Assembly (NCBI RefSeq): GCF_047948215.1
Contig: NC_134455.1
Span: forward strand, 77,411,189 to 77,475,188
DNA from: Lycorma delicatula
Taxonomy: Eukaryota > Arthropoda > Insecta > Hemiptera > Fulgoridae
Length of the DNA: 64,000 nt
Direction: 5' to 3'
In this document: positions 46,125 through 58,080 of the stretch, piece by piece
How the letters are laid out: every line of letters begins with the position of its first letter
How positions within the stretch are numbered: position 1 is the stretch's first letter
Program-made: the position numbers and the translations under genes
Notes under the pieces: generated by a model
Told to the model about the DNA's origin: nothing
Seen by the model: only the letters and a program-made list of their open reading frames with translations
The model's database searches: none

Positions 46125-46745
46125 AACTACATAATCCAAAGGTTTCAGAACAAAGTGCTGAGGAACATATCGGAAGTCTATGGTTTGCGAAGAACAAGGA
46201 GATTCCCGATTACCTAGGGATGCCATTTACTCGAGAAGAAATTCACCGACTAAGTTCAAATGTATGTACTTAAGCTTAACACGCACGAAAACCATCTGGC
46301 TGTTAAACTTCTGGTTAATAGTAAAGATTTGAGACGACTGAGAGGCTCCATGTATTGGATCTAAAGGGTGTTGTGCATTGAATATAATCCATTTCTTACT
46401 GAAATTTTGCTGATACTATTTTTATGAATTATGTTAATTCAGAAATATGATTTTTTTTGTTTGTTTATGAATTGTTTAAGTTTAATAGTTTCAGTTTTGT
46501 TTCTTAAATATCACCATTTATAATTTATTCTATGTCTTCTATGTTTCTCACATGTGACTTGTGACAATTTTTTTTTAGTCAATTGTTCAGTTTTGTTAAC
46601 CGTATAATGTTATTGTTCTCTTTACCATGTTAAGTTATGAAATTTAACTATTTTTTGTTTCGTTCTTAACAGTTAATTGTTGAATTGTGGGTACTTTTTT
46701 ACACTTAGTTACATTTTTATTCTATACTTTTTCGATATTGTACAA
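46125..46745 (+). pseudogene. Jockey-like LINE: RT C-terminus plus 3' UTR, copy 2
   Basis: This is the same family as 26055-26870. It reads IIQRFQNKVLRNISE, then after a frame change LWFAKNKEIPDYLGMPFTRE and EEIHRLSSN. A one-base insertion relative to copy 1 follows, then the degenerated LLD..DLRRL region. The T-rich 3' UTR aligns block by block with copy 1 (ATGTCTTCTATGTTTCTCAC, TGTGACTTGTGACAA, CAGTTTTGTTAACCGTATAA, GTTCTTAACAGTTAATT) and stops near 46745, before the part that carries the poly(A) signal in copy 1. Several frameshifts make it dead. Confidence 0.8.
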
Positions 46746-46749
46746 AAAA

Positions 46750-48305
46750 AAAGAAATATTTAATAAAATATAAATAAGTTATTTAATAAACTTTATTTTA
46801 AGATATTATAATATTATTGTAAAAATCTAAGTTGAAATATCACCTACAGGTTAAATTCTTATTGGAGGCTACGTGTCTAATAATTTTGAGTAGGCAAGTT
46901 TAAAAATTAGTAGGTTGGTTCTATGTATTGCAAAAATATGAATAAAATTATTTATATTAATTAAATCAAATTTTAAAAGAATGTTTTCATATTGCAATTG
47001 ATATTTAACCATATATTTTTTCTTTTATTTTTAAACTACGCAACATTCCATAAATTTTAAATATTTAATTATTTTTTTCCTTTGTTAGATTTGAATGATT
47101 TTTTATACTATTGAGTAAAAAAACCTTTTGCTGATTTGACACGAAAATATGAAAATAAAAGGTAAGGATAAAGGCATTTTAGGATAGGCGTATTGATACA
47201 GTTTAGATAGGGTATGAAAGTAGAGGTAAAGAAGGTTTGTATTTATCAAGAAATTTACATAGCACCCTTATATATTTTTGCTTCTCTTAACGACTTTACA
47301 TCGTTATCACAATTATCGTCTCTTGAAAATGAGCGCAGCTCGAAGGGCGTCTTGAAATTGATGACTCAACCTTCCTCTTTCTCTTTGCCGATCTAATTTT
47401 TAAGCTTTATAAATTACTCTTCATATTTTCCGTTTATTCTTAACATGAATGTTAAGTGGATACCCCTCTTGAATGTCATTTTATTTATCTCTATTGAAAA
47501 ATTTATATAATCCTAAAAACCTTGGGTTATTGATTAATGTGACAGAAAGATATCTCTTTCTGCCGTACGGATGTTATATTTTAATGAAAAGTGTAATATA
47601 ATTAATTTTCTAATGGAAATTTCTTCTTTAATAAATAAATAAACATCCAGAGAATCAAATTTTTACAGCAGTGGAAAAATTTTAAGATTTTCCTAAGGAA
47701 TGTCAGAGTACTACTCAAAAAGCCTAGTTGCTTAGAATCTAAATAAACTGGTACTTATTACATAATTGTGATTTAATAAATAAGAAAGCAAAATATAATC
47801 TATATATACGTATAATAAAATGATAATGAGAATCTCCCTGAGAATGCATCACGCAAACATTACAAGACAGATTTTATTAAACATTTGCAAATTTATACCT
47901 TAAACGCTTGGTCTTATAAGGTATTCAAAACACTAATTCCTAACATTATTCCTAATAAATATATTCTTTAAGATAATAAAGATATTCTTTAGAAAAAAAT
48001 TAATCCTTTTACTTCATTACATTTCTGTTACCACATATTAAAATAATAATTATACTATAATAATTATATTATAATATTATACAAATTGTTATTTGTAAAA
48101 GAAAAAATCTCTGATTTCAGATTTACTTTTAAATGTTTTATTATATGATAATCAAAAAATATAATAATAATAATAATAATAATTATTATTAATTATAATT
48201 ATTATTACTGTAGCTTAAATAAGAACATTTAGCGAATTTTTATAGGTTTTAATTGCTTTATTTTGGCTTTAGATATTGGACTATCAACATTTAAAAACAA
48301 TATGC
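46750..48305. other. AT-rich stretch, no gene seen
   Basis: A few ATT/TAA runs near 48160-48200. No motif recognised. Confidence 0.55.
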
Positions 48306-48309
48306 CTTC

Positions 48310-48531
48310 ATGAAAGAGAAGATTGAAATAAGATGTACTCTTTCTTATTATTCGAAGTCTGCTAAAAGAATGAGAGTATATCGGTTTTCTGAAACACCTG
48401 AAGTGTGTGATTTTCGGTTATCTGCTGACAGAGAGAGTTACACCCAGCCTCAAACTGCAATAAATTTGCAACGCAAGGTGCAGTTAAATTTCTCACAAGT
48501 GCTTAATGACATCATTGTAGTGCTACCATGA
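48310..48531 (+). pseudogene. Unassigned coding-like frame upstream of a Helitron scrap
   Basis: A 73-residue frame (IRCTLSYYSKSAKRMRVYRF, then ETPEVCDFRLSADRESYTQP) has a more balanced composition than random frames here and lies just upstream of a Helitron-like fragment on the same strand. Downstream, VKYADHGNIGDIIDCV (about 48568-48615) is also coding-like. I could not name a domain. It may be the N-terminal side of the same Helitron protein. Confidence 0.3.
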
Positions 48532-48674
48532 TCACATAAGAACAGAAGTGACTTTTAACTATAATGTGCAGGTTAAGTACGCCGATCATGGAAATATCGG
48601 TGATATTATAGACTGTGTTCCTGTTGTATCCTCGGTTGTAGAAATACAAAACCAAAAGGATATGATGTGCGTCA

Positions 48675-48830
48675 GGAAATTTTAATTTTCCTTCAATTCA
48701 AGAATGGCCGAAGGTACTTTAACTACTGTTGAACGAAAACCAATATAAATCGAAATATTTTGTAAACAATGTTAAAGCCTACAACAGCTCCTTTCAAATT
48801 ATTTCGTTTAGAGATTTTATCGATATTTTT
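48675..48830 (+). pseudogene. Helitron-type helicase-like domain fragment
   Basis: Read from 48675 it gives GNFNFPSIQEWPKVL, a stop, then LLLNENQYKSKYFVNNVKAY and NSSFQIISF. This matches the order of a well-known segment of Helitron Rep/helicase proteins: a GKV.LP...E.P..L..LL stretch, then F..NIR.YNSAF.F.SFG. The zinc-binding part before it and the HUH and helicase motifs after it are not visible. It is a short dead fragment of a rolling-circle transposon. The call rests on motif memory, not alignment. Confidence 0.6.
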
Positions 48831-48914
48831 CTCACACCTATAAGAATAAATGAATACAGAGGGGATACAGATAGCTGGCCAAACGGGAAGAGTGAGCGAA
48901 ACGAGCCTTAACCG

Positions 48915-50435
48915 GTTAATTATTAAGTAGTAAAACTAAAATATAGATTTTAGTTAATAACATGAAGTTTCTTGAAAACGATTTCATTTTAACTGCTTGA
49001 TTCTAACAATAATTTATTATCTAACTTTTATATACATATACTTTATTCAGAGAATAATTCCTCATAACAATATCAAAACACTAGTAATTTTTGTTAGTTT
49101 TGGTAATAGCTCAGAATATTTATTTTTTACTTTTTTTTAAATTAATTATTTTTTTTTATTGAACACAGTCGTGTTAATTTGATAAGAATTAAAGTTAATC
49201 GTAAAAATGATATGCATATTATGAAAAATAACAATTATCCTACTTACCAGCCCAGTATATCAGATTTATTAACAACAAAATCCACCTATATGAAATAATA
49301 GAAGTGTTTTCATGTAACTCTACACAACTTAGTATTACGAGAAACAACCTTATTATTATTCACCCATTGTTATTTTTGTATAAATTTTGAACATTTTAAG
49401 AAAGAATCCTTTTCAATTTATTTAAAATACAGTTAAATGTTTTGAGAATGACAATTTAAAAGAAAACGATCGACGTACGTAAGTATGTGATCAAGTAACT
49501 TTCACTAACTCCTGAATTGTAATTTTTTTTTAATTTTTTTTTTTTGTAATACAATATCTCCAGCTAGTATTTTCAACTATTCAACTTAAAATTAAATTGT
49601 GTGTTTTATTTTAAATAATTAATAATGTTCTTTTATTACATAATTTTTTTTTTGAGAAAAATTGAAGGAAATTTTACCAATTTTTATGTATGGAAAATTA
49701 TATCTACCGATACCTGACGTGATCAGAATAAAGGATTTATTTTATAAGGAAATATGAAATTCCTTTTTTTCTGAGATGAAAATTATTTACCACATAAACA
49801 CTCCGAACGTACCAAAAATCAGGTAATATGTGGACCTATTATTAATACTTACACTCATTCCAACATTGGAACGCCTGTATAATTAATAAGTATGATTATT
49901 ATCAGAGGAAGAACCTCAAATACTGATTTTTTGTCTGAAATATTTTATATACTGAAGCCATAAGGAAGATAAAAACTGACAGTATAATATTATAAATTAT
50001 TGTTCTTCCTTTCTGTCTACAACAATCCATATTATAAAATGCATCAATTTAGAAAGGAATATGTATAACTTATTTGCTATATTCCTTTGTCATAATTCTA
50101 AATAGAAATAGCAACTGAATTTCAAAATGTTATATTGATTTTACATAAAACTAAATTCCCTCTAAAGAAGAAGTAAGGTTTTCTCTGGTCTCTGATTTAT
50201 AAGGATATTATAAATGGAAAAACAAAAATAAATTTAACGATTAGCGGTTATTTCAAGTTTTCTATGAAGTTTACGATACATGAATGTATTAAAAATAAAT
50301 TCCATTCATATAATTTACAAAATTAATCCTAAACGCTAAAAACCTTCTAAGGAAAAACATTATTTGTTACGAATGGATTAAAATAAGACGATGAAGAAAA
50401 ATATATTGTTATACTTCTTGTAGAAGATGTTGGCT
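48915..50435. other. AT-rich stretch, no gene seen
   Basis: Nothing recognisable on either strand. Confidence 0.55.
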
Positions 50436-50439
50436 TCGG

Positions 50440-50690
50440 ATTTAGAATGGCAGATCGTTTTATCATCGGGTGAAAAACATTTGTCAGCTCTCGGGCTCAA
50501 CTGTATCTGCCATTAAGCTGTCTGCTGGCCGCACGTTGGTAGGATTGAGTCATTTCTCATCTCGGCCGGATGGATCTTGACGCCTACAAATCTCCCGCCA
50601 TGCTTCCATATTTCCCTTTATATCAACAGTTCCGTCCGTTAGACTACGAATAACCTCCCCTTCAAACATCTCACGCTCTATATACTGATA
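50440..50690. other. GC-richer block, unidentified
   Basis: It includes GTCAGCTCTCGGGCTCAACT, CTGCTGGCCGCACGTTGGTA and CATCTCGGCCGGATGGATCT. No long ORF, tRNA-like box or terminal repeat was seen. It is possibly transposon-derived. Confidence 0.35.
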
Positions 50691-50694
50691 TTTA

Positions 50695-52335
50695 TTTAAA
50701 TTTGTTTAATTTTAAAGTAAATGAACGAAGTATAAATAACATTCATGATCGTAATTTACTTAAAACCTTATGTTAAAAGAAAAAAAATAATTTGTAATTT
50801 TCGCTGTTTACAATTATGAAAAATATATTAAGAAACAAATCAGTAATCTATTTTTTAACGAAGCTGTTATTAAAAATATTCAAAGAGAAATACATTTTAG
50901 CAAAATTAACTTTTATTTTTTTTAATTACTATTTTTCCAACATCTTTCAACGTTTATATAATATAATTTGTAGGTTTTTATTTCTTGATGGATTATTAAG
51001 CGCATAATAAAAATATCGGGTTCGTTTTCATTTTATTCCATTATCTCGAAATGTTTAACTTTATGATACGTGTGATTGCTTTCACATGCTGCAAGTTCAA
51101 GAAATTAGAGGAAGTTTTTTTTGTTTAATTGACCAATATAAAATAATTGATTAGAAATGTGTAGGCGGGATAACTTTATTCCATAGATGAGGTTGTTTTC
51201 ATTTTTTTAATTATACACCCCCTTCACGTTTATGGATTTATAAATGATATGAAGATAGGGATATATATAGAGCGAACTATATCCCTGTTTGTTTGTTTGG
51301 TTTATAAAAGAGCGGGACTTTTTGTGAAGTTTTTTTATCTAGAGTATGTTTTCCTAAAATAACACAAATTTGAAGTGAAAGTAAGATGCTAATTTCATAA
51401 AACTGAAGGATTTAATCAGCTTCTCATTAATAAAAAATCATTGGTAAATTTTTAGGAAATTTTCTGTTTACCACTATTATGTTAACAAAAAACAATCAAC
51501 TGTATAATTTATGATTATAAATTATATTAATAAACGAATAACTAAAAATTGTTTTTTCATTTAAATGGAAAATTGCAAGAAAAAGAATAAATAAATAAAT
51601 TTAAATAATTTAAAAAAAAAAAACATTTTTATTATGATATGTCTACCCATATCATAAGTAAAATAAAGGTGAAACGTACTCACCATACGCTAATTTCTAT
51701 TTAAAATTATAAATATAATTTACAACAATCATAAACAATCTATAAAAAAATTAGCAGACGGTAAACAATAGTTTGAGTATTAAGCCTATTATATTCTGAG
51801 TGAGACGAATCTCTTGTGCGAACGCCTTTACACTTCAACACAGAGGTCGCAAAATTAAACGGTATTGTCAAGAACTTTTTTTACGTCTAATTCTTATGGT
51901 GTGTTTTATGTTTACGTTTTAACTTTTTTGTTTTATATAAATTTCAAGGCTCTTTACATTCTGTACGTGATGTATGTATACGTGTGTTTATTAAATGTTT
52001 CATGTTTGCGATTTTTTTTGTTGTATTTTATGAAAATGTAAGGGCTTTATACACCCTTTACATCTGACGATCCTTCTGTGCATATTTTATTCTTTTTATT
52101 AAAGAATGTGAAGAGGATTAATGATTTTAGACGTCGAAGGCAGGTAAATAATTTAATTATAAAAAAATTTAAAAACAAAAAAATGAATCTTGATATAAAT
52201 TAATTGTATTTATTATAAAAAAATGTAACTTATTTAACGAATACAAAAGAAATGTATCTGCCCAGAAAACGTGTTAGAATATCTTTAAGTATTTCATTTT
52301 CCCGGTTAAATGCCAAAAAATGATAAATATTTATC
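50695..52335. other. AT-rich stretch, no gene seen
   Basis: A weak tandem duplication of about 90 bp lies at 51900-52070 (GTTTTATGTTTACG / GTTTCATGTTTGCG). No gene motif was found. Confidence 0.5.
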
Positions 52336-52619
52336 GCTTTTAATAATTTAAATATTTGCCGGTTAAATTTAAAAAAATGAAATGTTTATCATTTCGTAAA
52401 CGAAATTTATCATTTAGAAAACAGTTTTCGTTTTCGAGGTTTATCTTTTTGAAGTCTTCAAAACTTCGAAAACGATAAACAAATTCGGGACCATATTTTG
52501 GGACCATGTTTATATAAAATTTGTGATTCGAATTTTTCGTGGTCAGCAAGCTATGGATCACGAAAAGATAGTTATTCCTTTTTCTTATTGTTCTCTTCAA
52601 TTTTTCTCCGATGTTCAAC

Positions 52620-53170
52620 TATATTCTTGGAGAAAATCTTCCTTGCTTGTTAGTGATTATTCTCTATAGATGTTCTTGGAGGTTTTACATCCTGGAAACC
52701 TTTTAATTTTTTAATCTTTCTTTTCGAAGTTGTTTTTTCAAATATTAAAGCTTGTTGAACTAATAATAAAGATCTTTCTGATCTTTGCTAGTTTGTCCCC
52801 CAACCCTTATCTTGGTCAGTTTTCAACAAATGTATGCACTTACAGTTAATCTTTCTTCATCTATTCTCTAAAGGTGGATATAAAAAATAATTCTTCTTTC
52901 CCTTATTTCATCTATTATTATTTTTGAAAAAGAATATTATAATTCAGAGGTTAATCTTATTTCACAATTACCATCTTCTTTAACGATTGAACTATAAAAT
53001 CAAATATTTCCCTTAGAATTCTTCTTTCTTTCTTTATTTTCTAAATCTTCTACCTTTACATCCGATTAAAAGTAATGTTTCTGAGCCATAAAGAACTTCT
53101 TATTATACTAAGCGTTTTAGTGTCTAATTTAACGGTTTTAGATAAATATTTTTGTAATAAAAAATTCCTA
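52620..53170 (-). pseudogene. LINE RT C-terminal fragment (RRxxFYxHLxRM family)
   Basis: Minus-strand reading gives VLYGSETLLL at about 53070-53100, then KKILREI and a charged stretch, IIIDEIRERRIIFYIHLQRI and DEERLTV at about 52850-52925, and a K/E/R-rich end near 52620. These are the YGSETL, RKI.R.I.GP, RRL.F.GH..RM...RL and lysine-rich tail segments of an insect endonuclease-RT protein, in the right order. Stops and shifts are frequent. The minus-strand frame at 52340-52618 lies just beyond and may be its degraded end. Confidence 0.65.
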
Positions 53171-53179
53171 ACGTTAATA

Positions 53180-54465
53180 ACATTTAAATTTTTCTACTTT
53201 TATTTTAAATTCGGTTTTATTTTTTAAACTATTTTTATTTAAATAAAAATTAAGATACCGTTTACTAAAATCTCCAGAGAATAAAAATGTTCTTACATAA
53301 CTAGATGATCATGAGTAGTCTGATGAAATAAAAAAAACCGTGAAAATTGAATGAACCATTTTGGTATTACTACAGGATAGGTTTAGTTACTAAGATATTC
53401 TTTGTGTTTAAATTAAATTTAATTCCTTTAATAAGTATAAAAGAATGTGTGGGAAAAAAGATTATAAAATTAAATCTTTTAAAATTTAATATCTTATTGC
53501 TAAATGATAGTATTACTTTATATTACATATAATTAAAATTGTTCGTGAAAAATTGATAAAATATTTTACCTGAAATATAACAAAGTGTTTTATACTATCA
53601 TCTTAATAACTAAAAAAAGTAATAATCAATAAGAATAATTCCGACTTTAAATTAATAATACAATTATAATTTTATAATATTTATATGTAATAAAAACAAA
53701 ACGAAACTAATTTTATCGTTTTTGAATTTATATACTAGTAAATATGTATATATCACATCGCATTCATGTGAGATGCCATGTAAATCCATTCACATAGTAC
53801 AGAGTAATATGATGGAGTAGAGTATACGCCGTATATACACAGACAACACTTTTAATGCTGTTGAAACCAATTTTGCAGAATTCGATTTGGTCTATGCATT
53901 AAGAGAGGAACAACATATGTTACTTAATAAGAGTATATTTAATGAAATTCCAAACAAAATTAGCTTCGGCCATACATAAAATGTACTAACATAAAATAAG
54001 ACACTATTGCTATAATTAAATTATTTATAATTACCTTTCTTCTTAATAATAGTAATAATAATAATAATGCAGTCATCATCATCGCTGTTATAGCCAATAA
54101 TAAGTGACTAAATTTAAACCAAATAAATACCGCCTAAATATTAACCTAAGAAGTAGATAATGTTTAATTTAATTACATTTTGACTTTTTAAATTAATTTA
54201 CAAGAAACTGAATTTTTTTATGTATGAACTCATAATAAATCAAGTAATACCATGTGTTATAACTATTAATCGGCGATAAATAATTACGGCCAATCTTATT
54301 AATAGACAGTTCTCTTTGTTTCTTTCTGTATACCTCTCTTTCTCACCATAATAATATCTTTAAGAGAGTCTTTCTCTTTTAATCAGTAAACTGCTTTATG
54401 GTTACGTGATTCATTATTAATTTTATCAACTTGTAAAATATAAAATTTATAAACAGTTAATAATA
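53180..54465. other. AT-rich stretch, no gene seen
   Basis: Nothing recognisable apart from short AAT/TAA runs near 54050. Confidence 0.55.
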
Positions 54466-54473
54466 ATAACAAA

Positions 54474-54483
54474 ATTATTATTA

Positions 54484-54514
<31 letters not shown>
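54474..54514. repeat. (TTA)n microsatellite
   Basis: About 13 units directly abut the RT motif A codons at 54508 onward; some ATT codons are shared. Confidence 0.9.
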
Positions 54515-55602
54515 AGATTTTTCTAAAGCATTTGATGTCTTTTCTCATTAAGCATTATTGAGAAAGCTTAAAGAAATCAGAATTGGTGGACGTATGTGAC
54601 TTAGTTTCAAAGCAATTTATCTGACCGCAATTTCTGTGAAAGATTTGGAAAAGACCGAGTCATAAATTTCACGTAGATTCCGAAGTCCCTTAGGGGTCCA
54701 TTTTAGTACCGTTGTTATATTTAATTAGCGTAATTGGTATCGAAAATGTTTAAAATTTTGTAGTTTATACCAGTTCGCTGATGATTTTGCTCTAGTCGTA
54801 GCAAATGCGTCCTATGAACGAACTGTATTTCATTACATAAAGATCTTGATGGACTGTTACGCTGGGCTTATGATCAAGTCTCAATTATGAATGAAATAAA
54901 GACGGCTGTAATGACATCTATTGCCCAAAGTAATTAGGAGATATTACTTTTAAAAACAAATTCAAGAATTTGTTTTCAAAAATTCTTCATCTTCCTGCAA
55001 TTGTCTTACTTAGCTTATTAATCCGAGCATAAGTATTTATGCATTTTTATCGATCAATTTTTTACTTGTCTAAGCAAATTAGTATTATTTCTGCTCGATT
55101 GCGTTGTACACAAGGTAAAATATATCATCTGCAGTTTCGTTTCCTTTTTTATGTTTTAAGAATTGTTTATTACACATTATTTGGTCAATCTTAAGATACG
55201 GTATTACTGCTTGGGGACATGCTGAGGATTGTTATTTAAATGTAATCCGTTTCATCCAAAATCAATTAATTAAAACTATTCTAAAAGGCTATAATAATAG
55301 ACATACACATTCCAAATAATATCAAATATGTTCAAAGAATCAGTAGACTTCTATCACTCAGTATCAAAATATTCTGCTGTATCAAAATATTATTATGGAT
55401 AACTTTTTCTCATCAAAAGTTTTAAAAATAATCAATATGATCTATGAAACTCGAAACACACCTTATTTTATACACCGGCCTTATAACAAGTATGGCTATC
55501 TTACGTTGTCATATATTGTCCCAAAGAATTTCTCAGATTTGTTACCAAGCATATTAGATTTTAATTCTACGAAGTTGAAGGAAGACATGCTTAATTTTTA
55601 AT
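54508..55602 (+). pseudogene. CR1-like LINE reverse transcriptase remnant
   Basis: RT motifs appear in order on the plus strand. Motif A is DFSKAFDVFSH (54514); then KLKEIRIGGRM; motif B is VP followed by a stop and GSILVPLL (about 54690); motif C is FADDFALVVANASYE (about 54776). Then come RYGITAWGHAEDCYLNVIRF (about 55195) and a C-terminal open frame at 55395-55601 with YETRNTPYFIHRPYN, GYLTLSYIVPKNFSDLLPSI and a stop. The TRN...P......G..S..Y..PK..N.LP..I ending is typical of CR1-type insect LINEs. The endonuclease is absent and there are multiple stops and shifts. Confidence 0.75.
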
Positions 55603-55604
55603 GT

Positions 55605-56805
55605 TAAATTAATTTTAAGTTACACGAAGGAAAGAATTGGAGAGCAGAATATTAATGTTTATGAGAATAAGAAGATTTTTCTTATATTGGCAATATTTCC
55701 TTTAGTTTATTTTTATTTTCGGTTATTATATTAATAGTTCAAATCTACTAAATTCTAACAAACGTAAAGTTTGAAACAGAATCATATAAACTAATTCTTT
55801 TGTTTACAGATGTAAATAAAATATTAGATTATATCGGTTTTTAATTATTATTAATATTACATTAATTTAGTCAAAATTTTGCGATGAATTGTGATTAAAA
55901 AATTAAACGGTATTTTTTTTGGGATCGATCAACTATATAAAATCCCTTGGTAGAAAACCAGTATGCTAAACTGATGTGCCAGAATTTGAATCACAGGTAG
56001 ATTTTATAAAATTTATGAGTTGTTGATGCAACCTAGCCGATAATGACTTTAATAATTTAATGAGGTATAAAATTTAAAAAAAAATTATAGAAATAATAAA
56101 AAACAATAGCTTCTGGTTTAAAGAATGGTCAGTGTTAGCTTTGAAGTTTAATGTTCATGTAAATTTAACTTAATAACGTAACTAATTGGAGAGGCGAGAG
56201 GGAGAATCTGTCGGGAAGAATGAAGATTTGATTTTGAAAGCTGGGGCTTTGAGAGTATTCTCATTATAGATTACTGAATATGAATCCAGGTGGAAATAGT
56301 TATCTTACGCAGGTAGATAAATTCTCGTGAGTTAAATAGATAATAAAAGCAAGGGGTGGGCTAATCTATCTTAATTTTTTAATTCGTGGGTCAAGGGTTT
56401 AAATGAGCACTGTTCCTTATCTAATACGAAAGATCAGGGCAGAGGGTATTATTCGTTCTATTACTCGATGGCCTGTCTTAACCGAGTGGACGAGTTAATG
56501 ACTAGGGTCAATCGAGCTTTCACATGATTTATTTATAGACTTTTTCAACGGAGACCACTGGGATAAGCTGGCAGTCTATTGCAGAGATTGGTGGCTTTAT
56601 AGATCGGAACTAGTTCGCTAGTTCAATTAATAACTTCTTAGGATTCTAATTGAAAATGATTATAATGTTATGTAAGGTGGTGAAACAATATTTCACATTA
56701 CTTTCTGCCTGAGTTCCGGTTGTTTTAAATTAAAGTGGATAAACCTCAATTTGTTGACAACATTATCTTTGAGTGATAAAAATCTGCTTTTTCTTTATAT
56801 AGGTT
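55605..56805. other. AT-rich stretch with a slightly GC-richer middle, no gene seen
   Basis: The part at 56150-56640 (GAGAGGCGAGAGGGAGAATC, GGCCTGTCTTAACCGAGTGG, GCAGTCTATTGCAGAGATTG) is less AT-rich but shows no ORF or known motif. Confidence 0.45.
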
Positions 56806-56812
56806 TATTAAT

Positions 56813-56972
56813 TTTTTTTTTTTTTTTTGCTTGATGATATCGCCACATAAGAATGAAGCTTGTGCATGGTGTATGAAAATGAAATTTTGTATGTCATGCC
56901 TGACCGGGGTTCAAACCTGGGACCTCCGTATGAAAGACCGAGAGGCTAACACTGCACCACGGAGATCGTGTA
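56813..56972 (-). mobile_element. SINE B copy, full length
   Basis: Reverse complement: the tRNA-like head GATCTCCGTGGTGCAGTGTT (A box), then CTCTCGGTCTTTCATACGGA and B box CCCAGGTTTGAACCCCGGTC. The body is AGGCATGACATACAAAATTT, CATTTTCATACACCATGCAC, AAGCTTCATTCTTATGTGGC and GATATCATCAAGC, ending in an 18-bp A tail (T tract at 56813-56829). Head, body and tail are all present, so this is a complete SINE of a family different from SINE A. A flanking duplication was not clear. Confidence 0.85.
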
Positions 56973-57376
56973 TACATGATTTCTTGTCTTTGTATAAACA
57001 TTAGATTTTACTATATTTTTTTCAGCAAATATACATTAAATATATTTCTTCTTCTTATAAATATCCTAAATATTTTTAATTTTATTCATAAAATAAAGAA
57101 TTGAGAGTTTTTCCATTCGTTTTTATCCGTAATACCCTTAGTAAAATTCAAAGCTCTTTAATTTTTTTTTGTTTATAATTTAATTTGACTTATTCAACAT
57201 AAATATGACAAAATATACTGATTTACTGCAGGAGTATTTTATTCGCAACTACATCCTTGCAAAAATGGACGTATTTGTATAGACGGTATTTGTAAGAACC
57301 AGATAGAACCATTATAGCAAAATATTATTATTTTAGCCTTTTACAATAATTAGATCATAGTTTTTTATATGACGTA

Positions 57377-57890
57377 TAGAGTGACTCCAAATTGCACGGC
57401 AAGCTCTCGGCAGATGATTCTATTGTCAAATATAAGAAAAAAATTTCAATATTAATATAGATCAGAAAACAGTTTGTTAGCGAGTTTCGGCTCGCGAAAC
57501 ATCATTTAGCCCAGCTTTCTGCTCCTGCTGTTAAACTAAATCGTACTAAATTCTTGGAGTATAAATCGAGAAAATAATTTCGTGATTTCTTATGCATTTT
57601 TATCTAAGATATTTAATTAAAGTGGTATTAGAATTTTATCTCATTTAGGTTTTATGAAGAAAATAGGATAGAACACGAAAACTTTATTTTCTGAAAATAC
57701 ACTTTTTTTGGTATGGAATAAAATAAATATTAATTTACCAATAAATAGATAAAAATTTCTAAGTAACTTGAAAGAAAATTTAATTTTGAAAAATTGATGT
57801 AAATGACATCTAATAAAATTAAACGAAATTTAAAAAAAATCAACTATAATTAGAAATGAAACACACAAACTGGATCGGTAATGTGATAAG
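57377..57890 (+). repeat. Left long terminal inverted repeat
   Basis: A 514-bp arm of the mariner-like element; colinear in reverse complement with 59263-59763, with point differences and small gaps. Confidence 0.85.
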
Positions 57891-58080
57891 ATTTTATGTA
57901 AAACAATTGCTATAAAAAAATGCTAAAATTAAAAAAAAAATTGTTAGTCCTAAAAATATCAAAAAGTTATATTTTTTCATAGATTGGCAATAATTGCTGA
58001 TAAACGATTAAGTTTATATCTACCATTTGATTATTCATTTGAGCGGCATTTTTGCTGTTATTGTTCAGTCAGTCATTCAC

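Noticed and set aside
48568..48615. Tudor-like VKYADHGN phrase
   Set aside because: Only a short phrase resembles the Tudor pattern, with no surrounding domain. It is more likely part of the Helitron-associated remnant.
56900..56972. Possible minus-strand tRNA gene
   Set aside because: It continues into a SINE body and a poly(A) tail, so it is the SINE B promoter head.
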